Positions 39,901 to 42,892 of a stretch of DNA of 64,000 nt are shown one piece after another. The notes under the pieces are model-generated. The model was not told the origin of the DNA. It saw only the letters and a program-made list of their open reading frames with translations, and did not search any database. Positions within the stretch are counted from its first letter, which is position 1, and every line of letters begins with the position of its first letter. Both the position numbers and the translations under genes were made by a program. Origin of the DNA: Pisaster brevispinus (lineage: Eukaryota > Echinodermata > Asteroidea > Forcipulatida > Asteriidae); NCBI GenBank assembly GCA_023634235.1, contig JAMKCF010000013.1:3607327-3671326 (forward strand), in the 5' to 3' direction.

Positions 39901-41139
39901 AGAACCATCTCAGCCCTCACAGGTACCCATTTAGTCCTGGGTGAAGAGAACCAATTATAGCCAAGTGTCATGCTTGGGGATTTGAACCCACGCCCCGATG
40001 ACTTAACCCTGGTGTACTAGACTGCACCCCACAAGGCAAACAGTGTACAAAGTGCTCACCCTTTACACCTGTAGTTCATCACGTCAAGAACTTTGATGGA
40101 CTCGCCCCTACCTAGCCAAATAACTAATGCCAGCTTAAAACAACGGACATACCTGTTCCATCAGAGTTAACCAGCTTGGTAGTGAGTTACTGCTTCGCTG
40201 TTAAGTACTTGATGGATACAGGGAGGGGTCCTGCATGCTAAAAATACCTGTGTGGTTACGGCACAGGTGTTAGGTTCTTGGTTAGGGCAAGGTTCTGGGG
40301 ATTAATGCAAAGACTGATGTGTGCATCATGCTTCACTTTGTAAAGATTGTCAATTCATTCCAGTCTCTCTAAAATAACAATCTGTTTGACTCCATGATCT
40401 TTGTGTTTTGAATTAGAATTTAAGGTAGGGTCAGAGATTGGTAAATACTCCAAAAAATTATGACCATAAATACTGCAGGAAGCACTGCAGCTGTTGATAG
40501 TGTAAACTATTTTGAAAAGGGATTCCCTTCGCAGTAATAATGGTTTGGATAGCTTTTCACCAAAATACCTTTGAATCTGAGAAACAAGTCTTGCATGAAT
40601 CAGTTCTCAGATTTCTGAAGGTTGGTGTCAGTTCACGAATACTGCGGCCAGTTGCAGTTGATACCCGCTGTCAACTTGCTTAACGTGGATAAGTTCAACA
40701 TTCTTGCAGAAATACCCCGACTGTTTTTGATGTTTTCTCAACAAGTAGGCACTCTATTCAGCTGAAACTTTTCCCATGTAATTGTCATTGTTCCTATAAA
40801 TCAGCATTACGTTGACAAAAAACAGTCTACGACCCCAACCTATAAAGATAAATTAAATGCTACTAACAGTAATTCTTTAATTGATTGACCACTGTTTGCC
40901 TTGCAGATCACAGCGATCAGATAACTCCAGATTTCCTTCCTTCCCTTAACGTCTACCCTCGGCTGTGCATCGTGAGGCAAGATGACCATCGGCACGCTGC
41001 AATGTTCCCCTCAGGAGACCACTTCACACTAGCTCCAGCTCACTCGCCGAGGGTAGTCACCAAGACGGAGATCCTTACCTTTGCTGGGGAATTCTTGAGG
41101 CGCGGTGATTCGATGATGTTGCAGACAGAGCAGTTCTAG
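103..41139 (+). CDS. TXNDC16: TXNDC16 (ERp90)-like thioredoxin-domain protein, complete 19-exon gene
   Basis: Nineteen coding segments join in frame through GT-AG sites: 103-163, 1061-1219, 2572-2690, 3965-4090, 4391-4519, 5003-5129, 5718-6017, 6808-6891, 8185-8336, 9407-9589, 10581-10818, 10931-11112, 12750-12842, 13857-14078, 14863-14981, 15814-15948, 17531-17639, 18116-18236, 40907-41139. The total is 2892 nt, 963 residues plus stop. Residues 1-21 look like a signal peptide. Thioredoxin-like folds can be traced at about 52-155 (cis-Pro125), 160-270 (cis-Pro232), 275-415 (HAPWGRD in place of the CxxC at 299-305, cis-Pro355), 490-620 (CSNC at 539-542, cis-Pro585) and 800-930. A Ser/Thr-rich linker lies at 430-490. 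Sequons (NHT, NTT, NSS, NTS, NCT) fit ER passage; no KDEL-like tail is seen (ends EQF). In human, TXNDC16/ERp90 is an ER-lumen PDI-family member that binds the flavoprotein ERFAD; it is shorter (825 aa). The family is inferred from architecture, not from a search; another multi-thioredoxin ER protein is the alternative. Confidence 0.8.
1061..1219 (+). CDS. TXNDC16: TXNDC16-like exon 2
   Basis: Acceptor ctacag|CC, donor ACAAG|gtaaac, phase 1 to phase 1. Encodes residues 21-73: an acidic, polar N-terminus with an NHT sequon, then the first beta strand of thioredoxin-like domain 1 (HHPVCVLFTKQG), where the active-site cysteines are absent. Confidence 0.85.
1303..1363. repeat. Strong inverted repeat (hairpin) in intron 2
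   Basis: GTCGTGGCCGTGTGAT at 1303 pairs with ATCGCACGGCCACGAC ending at 1363. The stem is about 24 bp with two mismatches and a 13-base loop. It is probably the core of a small inverted-repeat element. Confidence 0.6.
1599..1632. repeat. Short perfect palindrome in intron 2
   Basis: ATTAAAATGTGCTA and its exact reverse complement are separated by about five bases. Just upstream (1555-1585) is a motif that recurs inverted at 9290-9320, so this is part of a dispersed repeat. Confidence 0.5.
2166..2407. mobile_element. MITE, GGGCCCAATTTCATAG family (long palindromic copy)
   Basis: A 242-bp element with terminal inverted repeats starting GGGCCCAATTTCATAGAGCT. The arms extend for about 100 bp, so this copy is nearly a full palindrome. 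It is non-autonomous with no coding capacity, and lies in intron 2. Confidence 0.8.
2572..2690 (+). CDS. TXNDC16: TXNDC16-like exon 3
   Basis: Acceptor atgcag|GA, donor AAAG|gtaaat, ends in phase 0. Encodes residues 74-113, the helical part of thioredoxin-like domain 1. Confidence 0.85.
2729..2955 (+). mobile_element. MITE, AAGGTAGGGTCATAGATTGG family (3'-truncated)
   Basis: Starts with AAGGTAGGGTCATAGATTGG and shares about 220 bp with the copy at 40421, then diverges. It lies in intron 3. Confidence 0.7.
3571..3890. mobile_element. TIR element with target-site duplication
   Basis: A 320-bp element in intron 3 whose ends are inverted copies containing GTTCAGACAGGCGCTCTAG and its complement CTAGAGCACCTGTCTGAAC. 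It is flanked on both sides by GATCACACAC (3561-3570 and 3891-3900), a 10-bp direct repeat consistent with a target-site duplication. No ORF; non-autonomous. Confidence 0.75.
3965..4090 (+). CDS. TXNDC16: TXNDC16-like exon 4
   Basis: Exactly 42 codons between ttctTAG-type acceptor and donor CTG|gtaagt. Holds Pro125 in the cis-proline position and a CLQC at 126-129. Because the CLQC follows the cis-proline instead of the first beta strand, it is unlikely to be a catalytic CxxC. Confidence 0.85.
4391..4519 (+). CDS. TXNDC16: TXNDC16-like exon 5
   Basis: Forty-three codons, phase 0 at both ends; acceptor ttttcag|GTG, donor CAG|gtaaat. Encodes residues 156-198, a linker helix and the first strand of thioredoxin-like domain 2 (ELVLIALVD). 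Confidence 0.85.
4590..4915. mobile_element. Dispersed repeat related to 24240-24785
   Basis: Shares several blocks with the intron 18 copy: ggcttaatcagttg, gagtcaggagaaaa, aaccgaaatcag, tttcagagagaaacatttc and gctttcagactagaattaaa. The family is unnamed; it lies in intron 5. Confidence 0.55.
5003..5129 (+). CDS. TXNDC16: TXNDC16-like exon 6
   Basis: Acceptor gttcag|AT, donor CAAGG|gtatgt, ends in phase 1. Residues 199-240 carry RVGVLMVHPG and the KLPAFIIMED segment with cis-Pro232 of thioredoxin-like domain 2. Confidence 0.85.
5262..5405 (-). mobile_element. tRNA-derived SINE fragment
   Basis: On the minus strand this reads GGGCTAGATAGCTCAGTTGG followed by a box-B-like GGCTCAAGTCC, that is, a tRNA-like head with pol III A and B boxes. 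It matches copies at 13062 and 18552. It is a repeat and not a tRNA gene: it lacks a clean acceptor stem and continues into shared non-tRNA sequence. Confidence 0.55.
5718..6017 (+). CDS. TXNDC16: TXNDC16-like exon 7 (degenerate thioredoxin active site)
   Basis: The longest coding exon (300 nt), acceptor tttcag|AA, donor GAAG|gtacgt. Residues 241-340 close domain 2 and open domain 3. The FHAPWGRD segment at 298-305 sits where a thioredoxin has APWCxxC, so this domain has lost both cysteines and should be redox-inactive. This is the part that most resembles the annotated thioredoxin domain of vertebrate TXNDC16. Confidence 0.88.
6808..6891 (+). CDS. TXNDC16: TXNDC16-like exon 8
   Basis: Acceptor gtacag|TG, donor AAAG|gtcagt. 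Residues 341-368 contain SVPFSVLFWW with cis-Pro355 of domain 3. The reading frame stays open past the donor into a LINE fragment in intron 8 (to 7352). Confidence 0.85.
6945..7511 (+). mobile_element. 5'-truncated LINE 3' end (CR1/L2-like), in intron 8
   Basis: Encodes a conserved stretch of the reverse-transcriptase ORF C-terminus, including SRLDYCNSLLSGL, RLQRLQNKAAGLVF and HDLHWLPVQKRITFK. After a frame disruption near 7340 comes LWNDLPQPLRNS. It ends in an (ATT)n tail at 7488-7510, typical of CR1/L2-type 3' ends. It is dead: 5' truncated and frameshifted. Confidence 0.8.
7590..7912 (-). mobile_element. tRNA-derived SINE (GGTTCGGGTCCCGGTC type)
   Basis: On the minus strand the right end gives a tRNA-like head (CGTGGCTGGGCGGTCAAGC...), then GGGTTCGGGTCCCGGTCATG and cttgtgtccctgagcaagaca. 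Related copies occur at 9817, 18897, 22040, 39709 and 52653. It lies in intron 8. Confidence 0.65.
8185..8336 (+). CDS. TXNDC16: TXNDC16-like exon 9
   Basis: Acceptor ttccag|GT, donor CTG|gtaagg, ends in phase 0. Residues 369-419 end domain 3 with a terminal helix (WAVASFLEQT) and an NTT sequon. Confidence 0.85.
9145..9178 (+). repeat. (TTTA)n microsatellite in intron 9
   Basis: Seven or more TTTA units followed by poly-T and poly-G. Confidence 0.85.
9407..9589 (+). CDS. TXNDC16: TXNDC16-like exon 10 (linker)
   Basis: Sixty-one codons, phase 0 at both ends; acceptor tttcag|ATT, donor AAG|gtatct. Residues 420-480 are Ser/Thr-rich and then basic, with NSS and NTS sequons. This is probably a flexible linker and part of why the protein is longer than human TXNDC16. 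Confidence 0.8.
9817..10179 (-). mobile_element. tRNA-derived SINE with (TAA)n tail
   Basis: The minus-strand head lies near 10179 (GTGGCCGAGTGGGTAAGAGC), with tgtccttgagcaagacactt, an internal body and a TAA microsatellite at 9815-9840 as the 3' tail. It lies in intron 10. Confidence 0.7.
10206..10362. mobile_element. Degenerate MITE, GGGCCCAATTTCATAG family
   Basis: Shares the internal block (gttacca...accaagtcacatg...actggtatcctgctca) and the gcagctct end with the better copies at 17087, 22984 and 30082. The terminal GGGCCC is lost. It lies in intron 10. Confidence 0.5.
10581..10818 (+). CDS. TXNDC16: TXNDC16-like exon 11 (CxxC active site)
   Basis: Acceptor gtttag|AGC, donor ATTG|gtaggt. 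Residues 481-559 carry LVVFVQNDCSNCRRKMG: a hydrophobic strand followed by CSNC at 539-542 and a helix. This is the only CxxC in a proper thioredoxin active-site position in the protein, so it is the likely redox site. Confidence 0.9.
10931..11112 (+). CDS. TXNDC16: TXNDC16-like exon 12 (cis-proline)
   Basis: Acceptor actag|AT, donor GAG|gtaaag, ends in phase 0. Residues 560-620 contain RVIGFPTLIAF, the classic thioredoxin cis-proline strand (Pro585), and a NCT sequon at 568. Only a 112-bp intron separates it from exon 11. Confidence 0.9.
11376..12536 (+). mobile_element. MITE, AGGGCTCGAAT family, split by a nested element
   Basis: Blocks shared with 19826, 46195 and 54691 (cttgtagctcaaatatttta, gactcaaagtcaacatttga, gccagacttgtccgg, actggcctcgggcctgcggtc) occur in order on either side of a ~735-bp insertion (11518-12252). 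It lies in intron 12. Confidence 0.7.
11518..12252. mobile_element. Nested foldback element with 126-bp inverted repeat
   Basis: Bounded by AACCCTTTCCTTACC and the complementary GGTAAAGAAAGGGTTA. Inside, 11648-11773 and 11950-12076 are a nearly exact inverted repeat, and two copies of a 45-bp unit (gactttagtcgactgcactcat) lie near the left end. A relative at 15018-15780 has an expanded 45-bp array but lacks one arm. Confidence 0.72.
12750..12842 (+). CDS. TXNDC16: TXNDC16-like exon 13
   Basis: Thirty-one codons, phase 0 at both ends; acceptor tttcag|GAG, donor CAG|gtgatt. Residues 621-651 start with a helix (EKLIMEWFSEI) that would close domain 4. Confidence 0.8.
13062..13178 (+). mobile_element. 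tRNA-derived SINE
   Basis: GGGCTAGATGGTTCAGTTGG then GCAGGTTCAAATCTTGC, followed by the shared tail tcaacaaaaattaaagtt. It belongs to the same family as 5262-5405 and 18552-18665. It lies in intron 13. Confidence 0.55.
13301..13835 (+). mobile_element. tRNA-derived SINE interrupted by a MITE
   Basis: Head GTATCGTGGCTGAGCGATC with box B GGTTCGATTCC at about 13369, then cttgagcaaggagcttaacc. It resumes after a 169-bp insert (13477-13645) and ends ctgcgctatataagaaccca before a TTATTAAT tail. It ends 20 bp before exon 14. Confidence 0.65.
13477..13645. mobile_element. Small MITE nested in a SINE
   Basis: Terminal inverted repeats ACCTTTATCATGGTGCGGCC and its near-complement ending CAGCATGATAATGGT; 169 bp, no ORF. 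Confidence 0.65.
13857..14078 (+). CDS. TXNDC16: TXNDC16-like exon 14
   Basis: Seventy-four codons, acceptor ccttag|AAA, donor CAG|gtagca. Residues 652-725 include a hydrophobic strand (DDVVLLATMYPL), Cys-containing helices (LECYQVACERLY) and a charged helix. It is probably another diverged thioredoxin-like unit. Confidence 0.8.
14121..14622. mobile_element. MITE, GGGGCTCCAAGGTCAAATTC family
   Basis: About 500 bp with terminal inverted repeats GAGGGGCTCCAAGGTCAAAT and its complement TTTGACATTGGAGCTCCTC. It lies in intron 14, between exons 14 and 15. No coding capacity. Confidence 0.78.
14863..14981 (+). CDS. TXNDC16: TXNDC16-like exon 15
   Basis: Acceptor ctttag|ATT, donor CATAG|gtcagt, ends in phase 2. 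Residues 726-764. No CxxC; a short strand (IKSVVFSLG) is visible. Confidence 0.8.
15018..15345. repeat. 45-bp minisatellite
   Basis: GACTGCACTCATACCCC recurs at 15062, 15107, 15152, 15197, 15242 and 15287, an exact 45-bp period. Because 45 is a multiple of three the array is open in both directions (about 100 codons), which is a periodicity artefact. It lies in intron 15, 37 bp after exon 15. Confidence 0.9.
15346..15780. mobile_element. Relative of the foldback element at 11518-12252
   Basis: Matches it from tgttcaccctccatacccaa through ccaaaatgccaaacagctac to gtgcttcacgcttgagtggt. One inverted-repeat arm is missing. Confidence 0.6.
15814..15948 (+). CDS. TXNDC16: TXNDC16-like exon 16 (3' part tandemly duplicated downstream)
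   Basis: Acceptor ctgtag|G, donor AGTGG|gtgagt, phase 2 on both sides. Residues 765-809 include EGQRCEDDAASC and VEFVQDHGRLPV. From 15861 onward the exon is part of a 129-bp tandem array that copies the exon end, its donor and some intron; only the first copy is attached to the real 5' half of the exon. Confidence 0.78.
15861..16560 (+). repeat. 129-bp tandem repeat that includes the end of exon 16
   Basis: GCACTGATCT occurs at 15861, 15990, 16119, 16248, 16377 and 16506, always 129 bp apart. Each unit copies the last ~88 bases of exon 16, its gtgagtag donor and about 40 bases of intron. Copies 2-6 have substitutions and lack the upstream half of the exon. Confidence 0.92.
16721..17030 (+). 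mobile_element. tRNA-derived SINE
   Basis: Head GCGTCGTGGCCGAGCAGATA, then cactt..cccttgagcaagatactg and a gaataaaataataataatt tail. It lies in intron 16. Confidence 0.65.
17087..17281. mobile_element. MITE, GGGCCCAATTTCATAG family
   Basis: Intact left end; the right end is degraded (ggaattggattc). It shares the ~190-bp internal sequence with the 22984 and 30082 copies. It lies in intron 16. Confidence 0.75.
17531..17639 (+). CDS. TXNDC16: TXNDC16-like exon 17
   Basis: Acceptor caccag|A, donor GAG|gtaagt, ends in phase 0. Residues 810-846 carry HDLPVLIALAN, the first strand of the C-terminal thioredoxin-like domain. Confidence 0.82.
18116..18236 (+). CDS. TXNDC16: TXNDC16-like exon 18
   Basis: Acceptor tttcag|GCA, donor CTTG|gtaagc, ends in phase 1. 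Residues 847-886 give an AAYELYNKMVFVSINTDE segment, a helix and second strand of a thioredoxin fold with no cysteines. Confidence 0.82.
18552..18665 (+). mobile_element. tRNA-derived SINE
   Basis: GGCTCAGTTGGTAGAGTGCC with box B GGTTCAAATCC, then the family tail (ttgttccaccccaaattattt). It lies in intron 18. Confidence 0.55.
18897..19260 (-). mobile_element. tRNA-derived SINE with (TAA)n tail
   Basis: A good full-length copy. The minus strand starts GTGTCATGTGGCCGAGTGGT, has box B GGTTCGAATCCCGG, the tgtccttgagcaagatactt block, the body (tatagcgc promoter-proximal repeat end) and a TAA tail at 18897-18928. Confidence 0.75.
19826..20151 (+). mobile_element. MITE, AGGGCTCGAAT family
   Basis: cagggcttgtagctcaaaat at the left and ggtccaagagtaaaattcga at the right match the 46195 and 54691 copies. 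It lies in intron 18. Confidence 0.65.
20590..20783 (-). mobile_element. MITE, AAGGTAGGGTCATAGATTGG family (truncated)
   Basis: Reverse-orientation copy ending in CCAATCTATGACCCTACCTT at 20783. Only about 190 bp of one end remains, next to a run of G. Confidence 0.7.
21815..21975. repeat. Inverted repeat of the GACGTTTCGACCCTAGCA motif
   Basis: AGTGGCCTGACGTTTCGACC is followed after about 60 bases by its complement GGTCGAAACGTCAGGCCACT. The right-hand part continues into sequence shared, inverted, with 31760-31890. Confidence 0.7.
22040..22299 (-). mobile_element. tRNA-derived SINE fragment
   Basis: Minus-strand head GGCGTGTCGTTGCCAAGGGG, then GGAGTTCCGGCTGTGGCACT and the related body. It lies in intron 18. 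Confidence 0.6.
22555..22640 (+). repeat. Retroelement-like motif in intron 18
   Basis: gcctctgacgaaggtccgg ... ggatcgaaagct resembles the tgAnGA ... TCGAAA pattern at 21860 and 61370. It is possibly the end of a Penelope-like element; weak. Confidence 0.3.
22984..23180. mobile_element. MITE, GGGCCCAATTTCATAG family
   Basis: About 197 bp with both terminal inverted repeats present (GGGCCCAATTTCATAG and CTATGAAATTGGGCC). It lies in intron 18. Confidence 0.8.
23345..23520 (+). mobile_element. tRNA-derived SINE (GGTCTAGTGG type)
   Basis: CAATCTCGGTGGTCTAGTGG then tttgttcgaaatccacc and the shared atgcctatggattttt ... agtatacagtgctta body. Other copies are at 27785, 32519 and 55240. Confidence 0.55.
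24240..24785. mobile_element. Dispersed repeat with an internal ~130-bp duplication
   Basis: The same family as 4590-4915. Two tandem versions of the gaaaatttgggcttaatc ... aacaaccgaaat block occur, starting at about 24354 and 24487, where the 4590 copy has one. Confidence 0.55.
25334..25822. mobile_element. MITE, GGGGCTCCAAGGTCAAATTC family
   Basis: About 490 bp; the left end is identical to the 14121 copy and the right end (gaaatttgaccttgcaggcc) is diverged. It lies in intron 18. Confidence 0.75.
26040..26152 (+). mobile_element. Retroelement 3' end with (ATT)n tail
   Basis: aagcgcctaggagcatttta and ggatttggcgctatataaat followed by ATT repeats, a typical 3' end of CR1-like elements or their SINEs. 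Confidence 0.5.
27255..27405 (-). repeat. Dispersed repeat, inverted relative to 34990-35140
   Basis: ttcaaaatggctgcaaatgc, ggacaaatttgtgatggccc and gtgtgccgaattccatgcct match the reverse complement of the second copy. Confidence 0.5.
27785..27960 (+). mobile_element. tRNA-derived SINE (GGTCTAGTGG type)
   Basis: GTAATCTCGGTGGTCTTGTA, box B GGTTCAAATCCCACTTGAG, and tgcctgtggattttct. It is followed by a long G run. Confidence 0.55.
28867..28999 (+). mobile_element. tRNA-derived SINE fragment
   Basis: CAGTGGTCAAGCGCACTGGA head, box B GGTTTGAGTCC, and ttgtgtccttaagcaagaca. It is truncated by the following repeat at 29000. Confidence 0.6.
29000..29392. mobile_element. MITE, GGGGCTCCAAGGTCAAATTC family (left end missing)
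   Basis: Starts inside the element (ggtgtaaaatg...ctctttcagag) and runs to the atcacaaaactgtatatttc right end. It abuts a SINE fragment. Confidence 0.65.
29970..30410 (+). repeat. Dispersed repeat interrupted by a MITE
   Basis: gggagaaagaaatagtccac and ctggtggtgcacagag-type blocks match copies at 36085-36290 and 39430-39680. It is split by the MITE at 30082-30274. Confidence 0.6.
30082..30274. mobile_element. MITE, GGGCCCAATTTCATAG family, nested in an older repeat
   Basis: 193 bp with both ends intact. It interrupts a dispersed repeat whose uninterrupted copies are at 36085 and 39430, so the empty site can be compared directly. Confidence 0.82.
30411..30587. mobile_element. Palindromic MITE
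   Basis: 177 bp with arms of about 65-75 bp: GGCCCGGTCCCACTGCAGCG against CGCTGCAGTGTGACTCGGCC, and internal GCAAAGAGAACGCATTCTAT against its complement. No ORF. Confidence 0.78.
30713..30862 (+). mobile_element. MITE fragment, AAGGTAGGGTCATAGATTGG family
   Basis: Shares the aaaacttacttggtgagaaacactgcagctgtt block and the following ~100 bp with other copies. The terminal repeat itself is missing. Confidence 0.6.
31382..32030 (+). mobile_element. MITE, AAGGTAGGGTCATAGATTGG family, interrupted by a second repeat
   Basis: The first part aligns with the 40421 copy up to about 31750 and resumes at about 31970 (cctataaatcagcattgc), ending in an inverted terminal repeat (ctctacctttta). The 220-bp insert carries a cgtttcgaccctagcag repeat that is also seen at 21835. 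Confidence 0.65.
32284..32518 (+). mobile_element. tRNA-derived SINE
   Basis: CACGTTGGATGGTCTAGTGG head, box B GGTTCGATTCC, gctcttgagctaggagctta, and the ttcgctatataaatgtt end with a TTATTA tail. It is related to 13301-13835 and immediately followed by another SINE fragment. Confidence 0.65.
32519..32650 (+). mobile_element. SINE fragment (GGTCTAGTGG type)
   Basis: Only the part from atctgctctagaattt, box B GGTTCAAACCCCACC and the agtatacagtgcttatcac body is present. Confidence 0.5.
33283..33695 (-). mobile_element. MITE, AAGGTAGGGTCATAGATTGG family
   Basis: About 410 bp in reverse orientation, ending CCAATCTATGACCCTACCTTT. It contains the atcaacagctgcagtgcttctc block shared by all copies. 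Confidence 0.75.
34627..34915. mobile_element. Repeat with nested palindromic element
   Basis: The outer repeat carries several GGGCACCAC/GGGTGCCG motifs. Inside, 34752-34862 is a hairpin: TTTTGAGGTATGGTGGACAC pairs with GTGTCCACCATATCTCAAAA, and TTTGGTTTGGG with CCCAAACCAAA. Confidence 0.65.
34990..35140 (+). repeat. Dispersed repeat, inverted relative to 27255-27405
   Basis: aggcatggaatttggcacac, agggccatcccaaatctgtc and cagccattttgaaattttga match the other copy in reverse. Confidence 0.5.
35165..35290 (+). repeat. Dispersed repeat, inverted relative to 37800-37930
   Basis: aactacagttttagttggcc and ggggcttggttaagagaaat match the reverse complement of the second copy. Confidence 0.5.
36085..36290 (+). 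repeat. Dispersed repeat (uninterrupted copy)
   Basis: gggagagagaaatagtccac, tctctggtgatgcacagagt and tctgggaggttc match 29970 and 39430. It serves as the empty-site reference. Confidence 0.55.
36668..36955 (-). mobile_element. Retroelement 3' fragment with (TAA)n tail
   Basis: Begins with a TAA run and ttatagggcgcgcattatctg, a recurring 3' end also seen at 52670. No intact ORF. Confidence 0.5.
36956..37112. mobile_element. MITE fragment, GGGGCTCCAAGGTCAAATTC family
   Basis: Only the right ~155 bp are present (gcttttgacaaaagtggcact ... atcacaaaactgaagttgac). Confidence 0.6.
37800..37930 (-). repeat. Dispersed repeat, inverted relative to 35165-35290
   Basis: gccaactaaaactgtagttt and atttctcttaaacaagtccc match the other copy in reverse. 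Confidence 0.5.
38862..38935. repeat. Hairpin in intron 18
   Basis: ATCAGTATTGATC and GATCAATACTGAT flank a central perfect palindrome cagagttatgatcataactctg. Confidence 0.6.
39430..39680 (+). repeat. Dispersed repeat (uninterrupted copy)
   Basis: Same family as the copies at 29970 and 36085; begins just after a (TC)n run and ends gaagccaatttcaggaatg. Confidence 0.55.
39709..40032 (-). mobile_element. tRNA-derived SINE, degraded, with poly-C insertion
   Basis: Shares the body (accatctcagc...gagagtatacagc) and the gatttgaacccacgccccgatgacttaacc head with 18897-19260. A run of about 20 C interrupts it at 39787. Confidence 0.6.
40421..40842 (+). mobile_element. MITE, AAGGTAGGGTCATAGATTGG family, full-length
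   Basis: About 420 bp with both inverted ends (AAGGTAGGGTCAGAGATTGG and cagtctacgaccccaacctat). It lies only 65 bp upstream of exon 19. No coding capacity. Confidence 0.78.
40907..41139 (+). CDS. TXNDC16: TXNDC16-like exon 19 (C-terminus and stop)
   Basis: Acceptor ttgcag|AT in phase 1, matching exon 18 exactly across a 22.7-kb intron; 233 nt to a TAG stop. Residues 887-963 contain LNVYPRLCIVRQDD, the cis-proline strand that completes the C-terminal thioredoxin-like fold begun in exons 17-18, followed by a terminal helix (ILTFAGEFLRRG). No ER-retention tetrapeptide is present. Confidence 0.82.
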
Positions 41140-41579
41140 TACAAACTGCTAGGATGCTAAGCCTGGCATGATGGTTCGGGGGTCAACACCATGGGTAGGT
41201 GTACACATTCCAACCGGGAGCCTATAACAAAAGAGTACAGTGGGGTCCTTGATTGGGTAAATGGCCCCCCCCCCTCTCCAGTTGGAAAAAAGTATACAAA
41301 ACCAATGGAGCTGTTGCCAAAAAGTTAAGGTACAAACAAAAGAGGGACATGTTCAATTACTATTACCATTCCGTCCAGAAACTTTAATTGAAAAGTTACA
41401 ATCAAAATTAATACTCTATTAATGGATGATGTCATCAGATGATTTCATTTAAAAAATTTGTATCTTTTGTAAAGTTGAAATATTTGTAATTTATAACAAA
41501 GATATTTCTATGTGAAATGTAAATCGTTAGTATTTGGATGAGTAAATTTGCTCCCACTTTCTAATGACAATATACCTTT

Positions 41580-41898
41580 TGGGTGGCATGGTTGCGTTGT
41601 GCTTAAAGCGTTGCCTCTCACCAATGTGGTCCTGGTTCGATTCCTGGCTATGGCCATATGGAGTAGAGTTGTGTGTTGGTTCTCTCCTATGCCCTCCGGA
41701 GCTCCTCCCTCTGGTAAAATCAAACACTTCTGATCTCTGTGGCTGTGCACCGTGTTCATATGTGGGTTGTTGTGGCTGGCTGCCAAATGCACCCTCGCTT
41801 GCCAGCAGCTCAGACATGGTGTAGCCGCGTCCTTCTCAATTCAGCTTCTCAGCTTTGAGTAAGGATGATTAGCCTCCCAAATTATTAAAATTATTATC
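41580..41898 (+). mobile_element. tRNA-derived SINE of a second type
   Basis: GGGTGGCATGGTTGCGTTGT with box B GGTTCGATTCC, a long G/C-richer body and an attattaaaattatta tail. It lies in the putative 3' UTR. Confidence 0.5.
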
Positions 41899-42892
41899 CC
41901 ACCAACCTGTGAAAATTTCTTGAAATTCGCTGCTCACGTTGTTTTTGTGTGTGAAAAACAACCAAAAACATTTCTTTTTGTGTGAGTTTATATGGAGCTT
42001 ATTTCGATTGCGTCAATCGAGACAAGCAACATTGAATTGCAAGGTAGTCAAATGCTATTTTCTTGACTTTTTTTGTTCAGATAAAAATAATCATGTATTT
42101 TGTTTCAAGTCTTTTATTTGAGGCAAAATAATTCCAGGAAAACCTAAGGTCAGAAATCCATATGTCCGCCATAGCTTGTGCATGTTACGCATTGCGTGAA
42201 CCTGACAGAACATGCCAAGCAACGTATCCATATTGCGAACTGCATTATCTGTAAAAAAAGTATGTGCTTGGCGTCTATTTTTTATTTTAAAGGATTGCAC
42301 ACTATGCATGAGGCACAACGTACGACGGACACAAGGATTTACGGCCTAAGTTTAGTGTTTTTATTTATGGCATCATGTTTAACACTTGTAGTTTTTCACA
42401 GGTGATGTGATTATTTACAACCTGTGCGAGGAACAGAAGCAGAGTAGTTGATTATAAGAGAAATAGAAACACCTGAAATAGGTTGGAAGTTAATGTGACT
42501 ATGACCAGCTTTATGTTCCTTGGTTAATTATGAAATTCCGACATTTAAATCTTCATTTCCTTAGGGTTTTCGTAGGATTTGGGGGGGGGGGATCAGGGCT
42601 AACAAGGTTTGACATTAGTGTTGAAGGCAAAGGTTCTGGTATTTCTTTAAGGGAAATATAAGAAACATGATGAAGGACTTGGATGATTCAGCGCGTAGGA
42701 AGGTAATTTCTGGAACGAGTTACACGCGGAGTTGGTAGAGATCCCAATGCCATTAGACTCATGACAAGTCGTCATCCGTGTACATTTCAGGAAGCGTTTA
42801 GAGATTGGTCTGAGATTTGAGAAAGCTTCCAATCCCACTCCTCCCCTGAGACATTGATTACAATCATTTGAGCTTTTCTTTGTTTTATACAT

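Larger units (their letters stand above)
18237..40906 (+). other. Giant intron 18 of the TXNDC16-like gene
   Basis: A 22,670-bp intron with clean donor (gtaagc) and acceptor (ttgcag) sites. It holds at least two dozen transposon remnants, listed separately, plus G-rich and C-rich runs. Stretches that I could not assign include 19265-19820, 20790-21780, 26160-27240, 28300-28860, 32660-33280, 33700-34620, 35400-36080, 37115-37800 and 37930-39400. I found no convincing nested gene. Confidence 0.75.

Noticed and set aside
41508..41824. Overlapping ORFs of 84-96 codons on both strands after the gene
   Set aside because: All fall in a SINE at 41580-41898.
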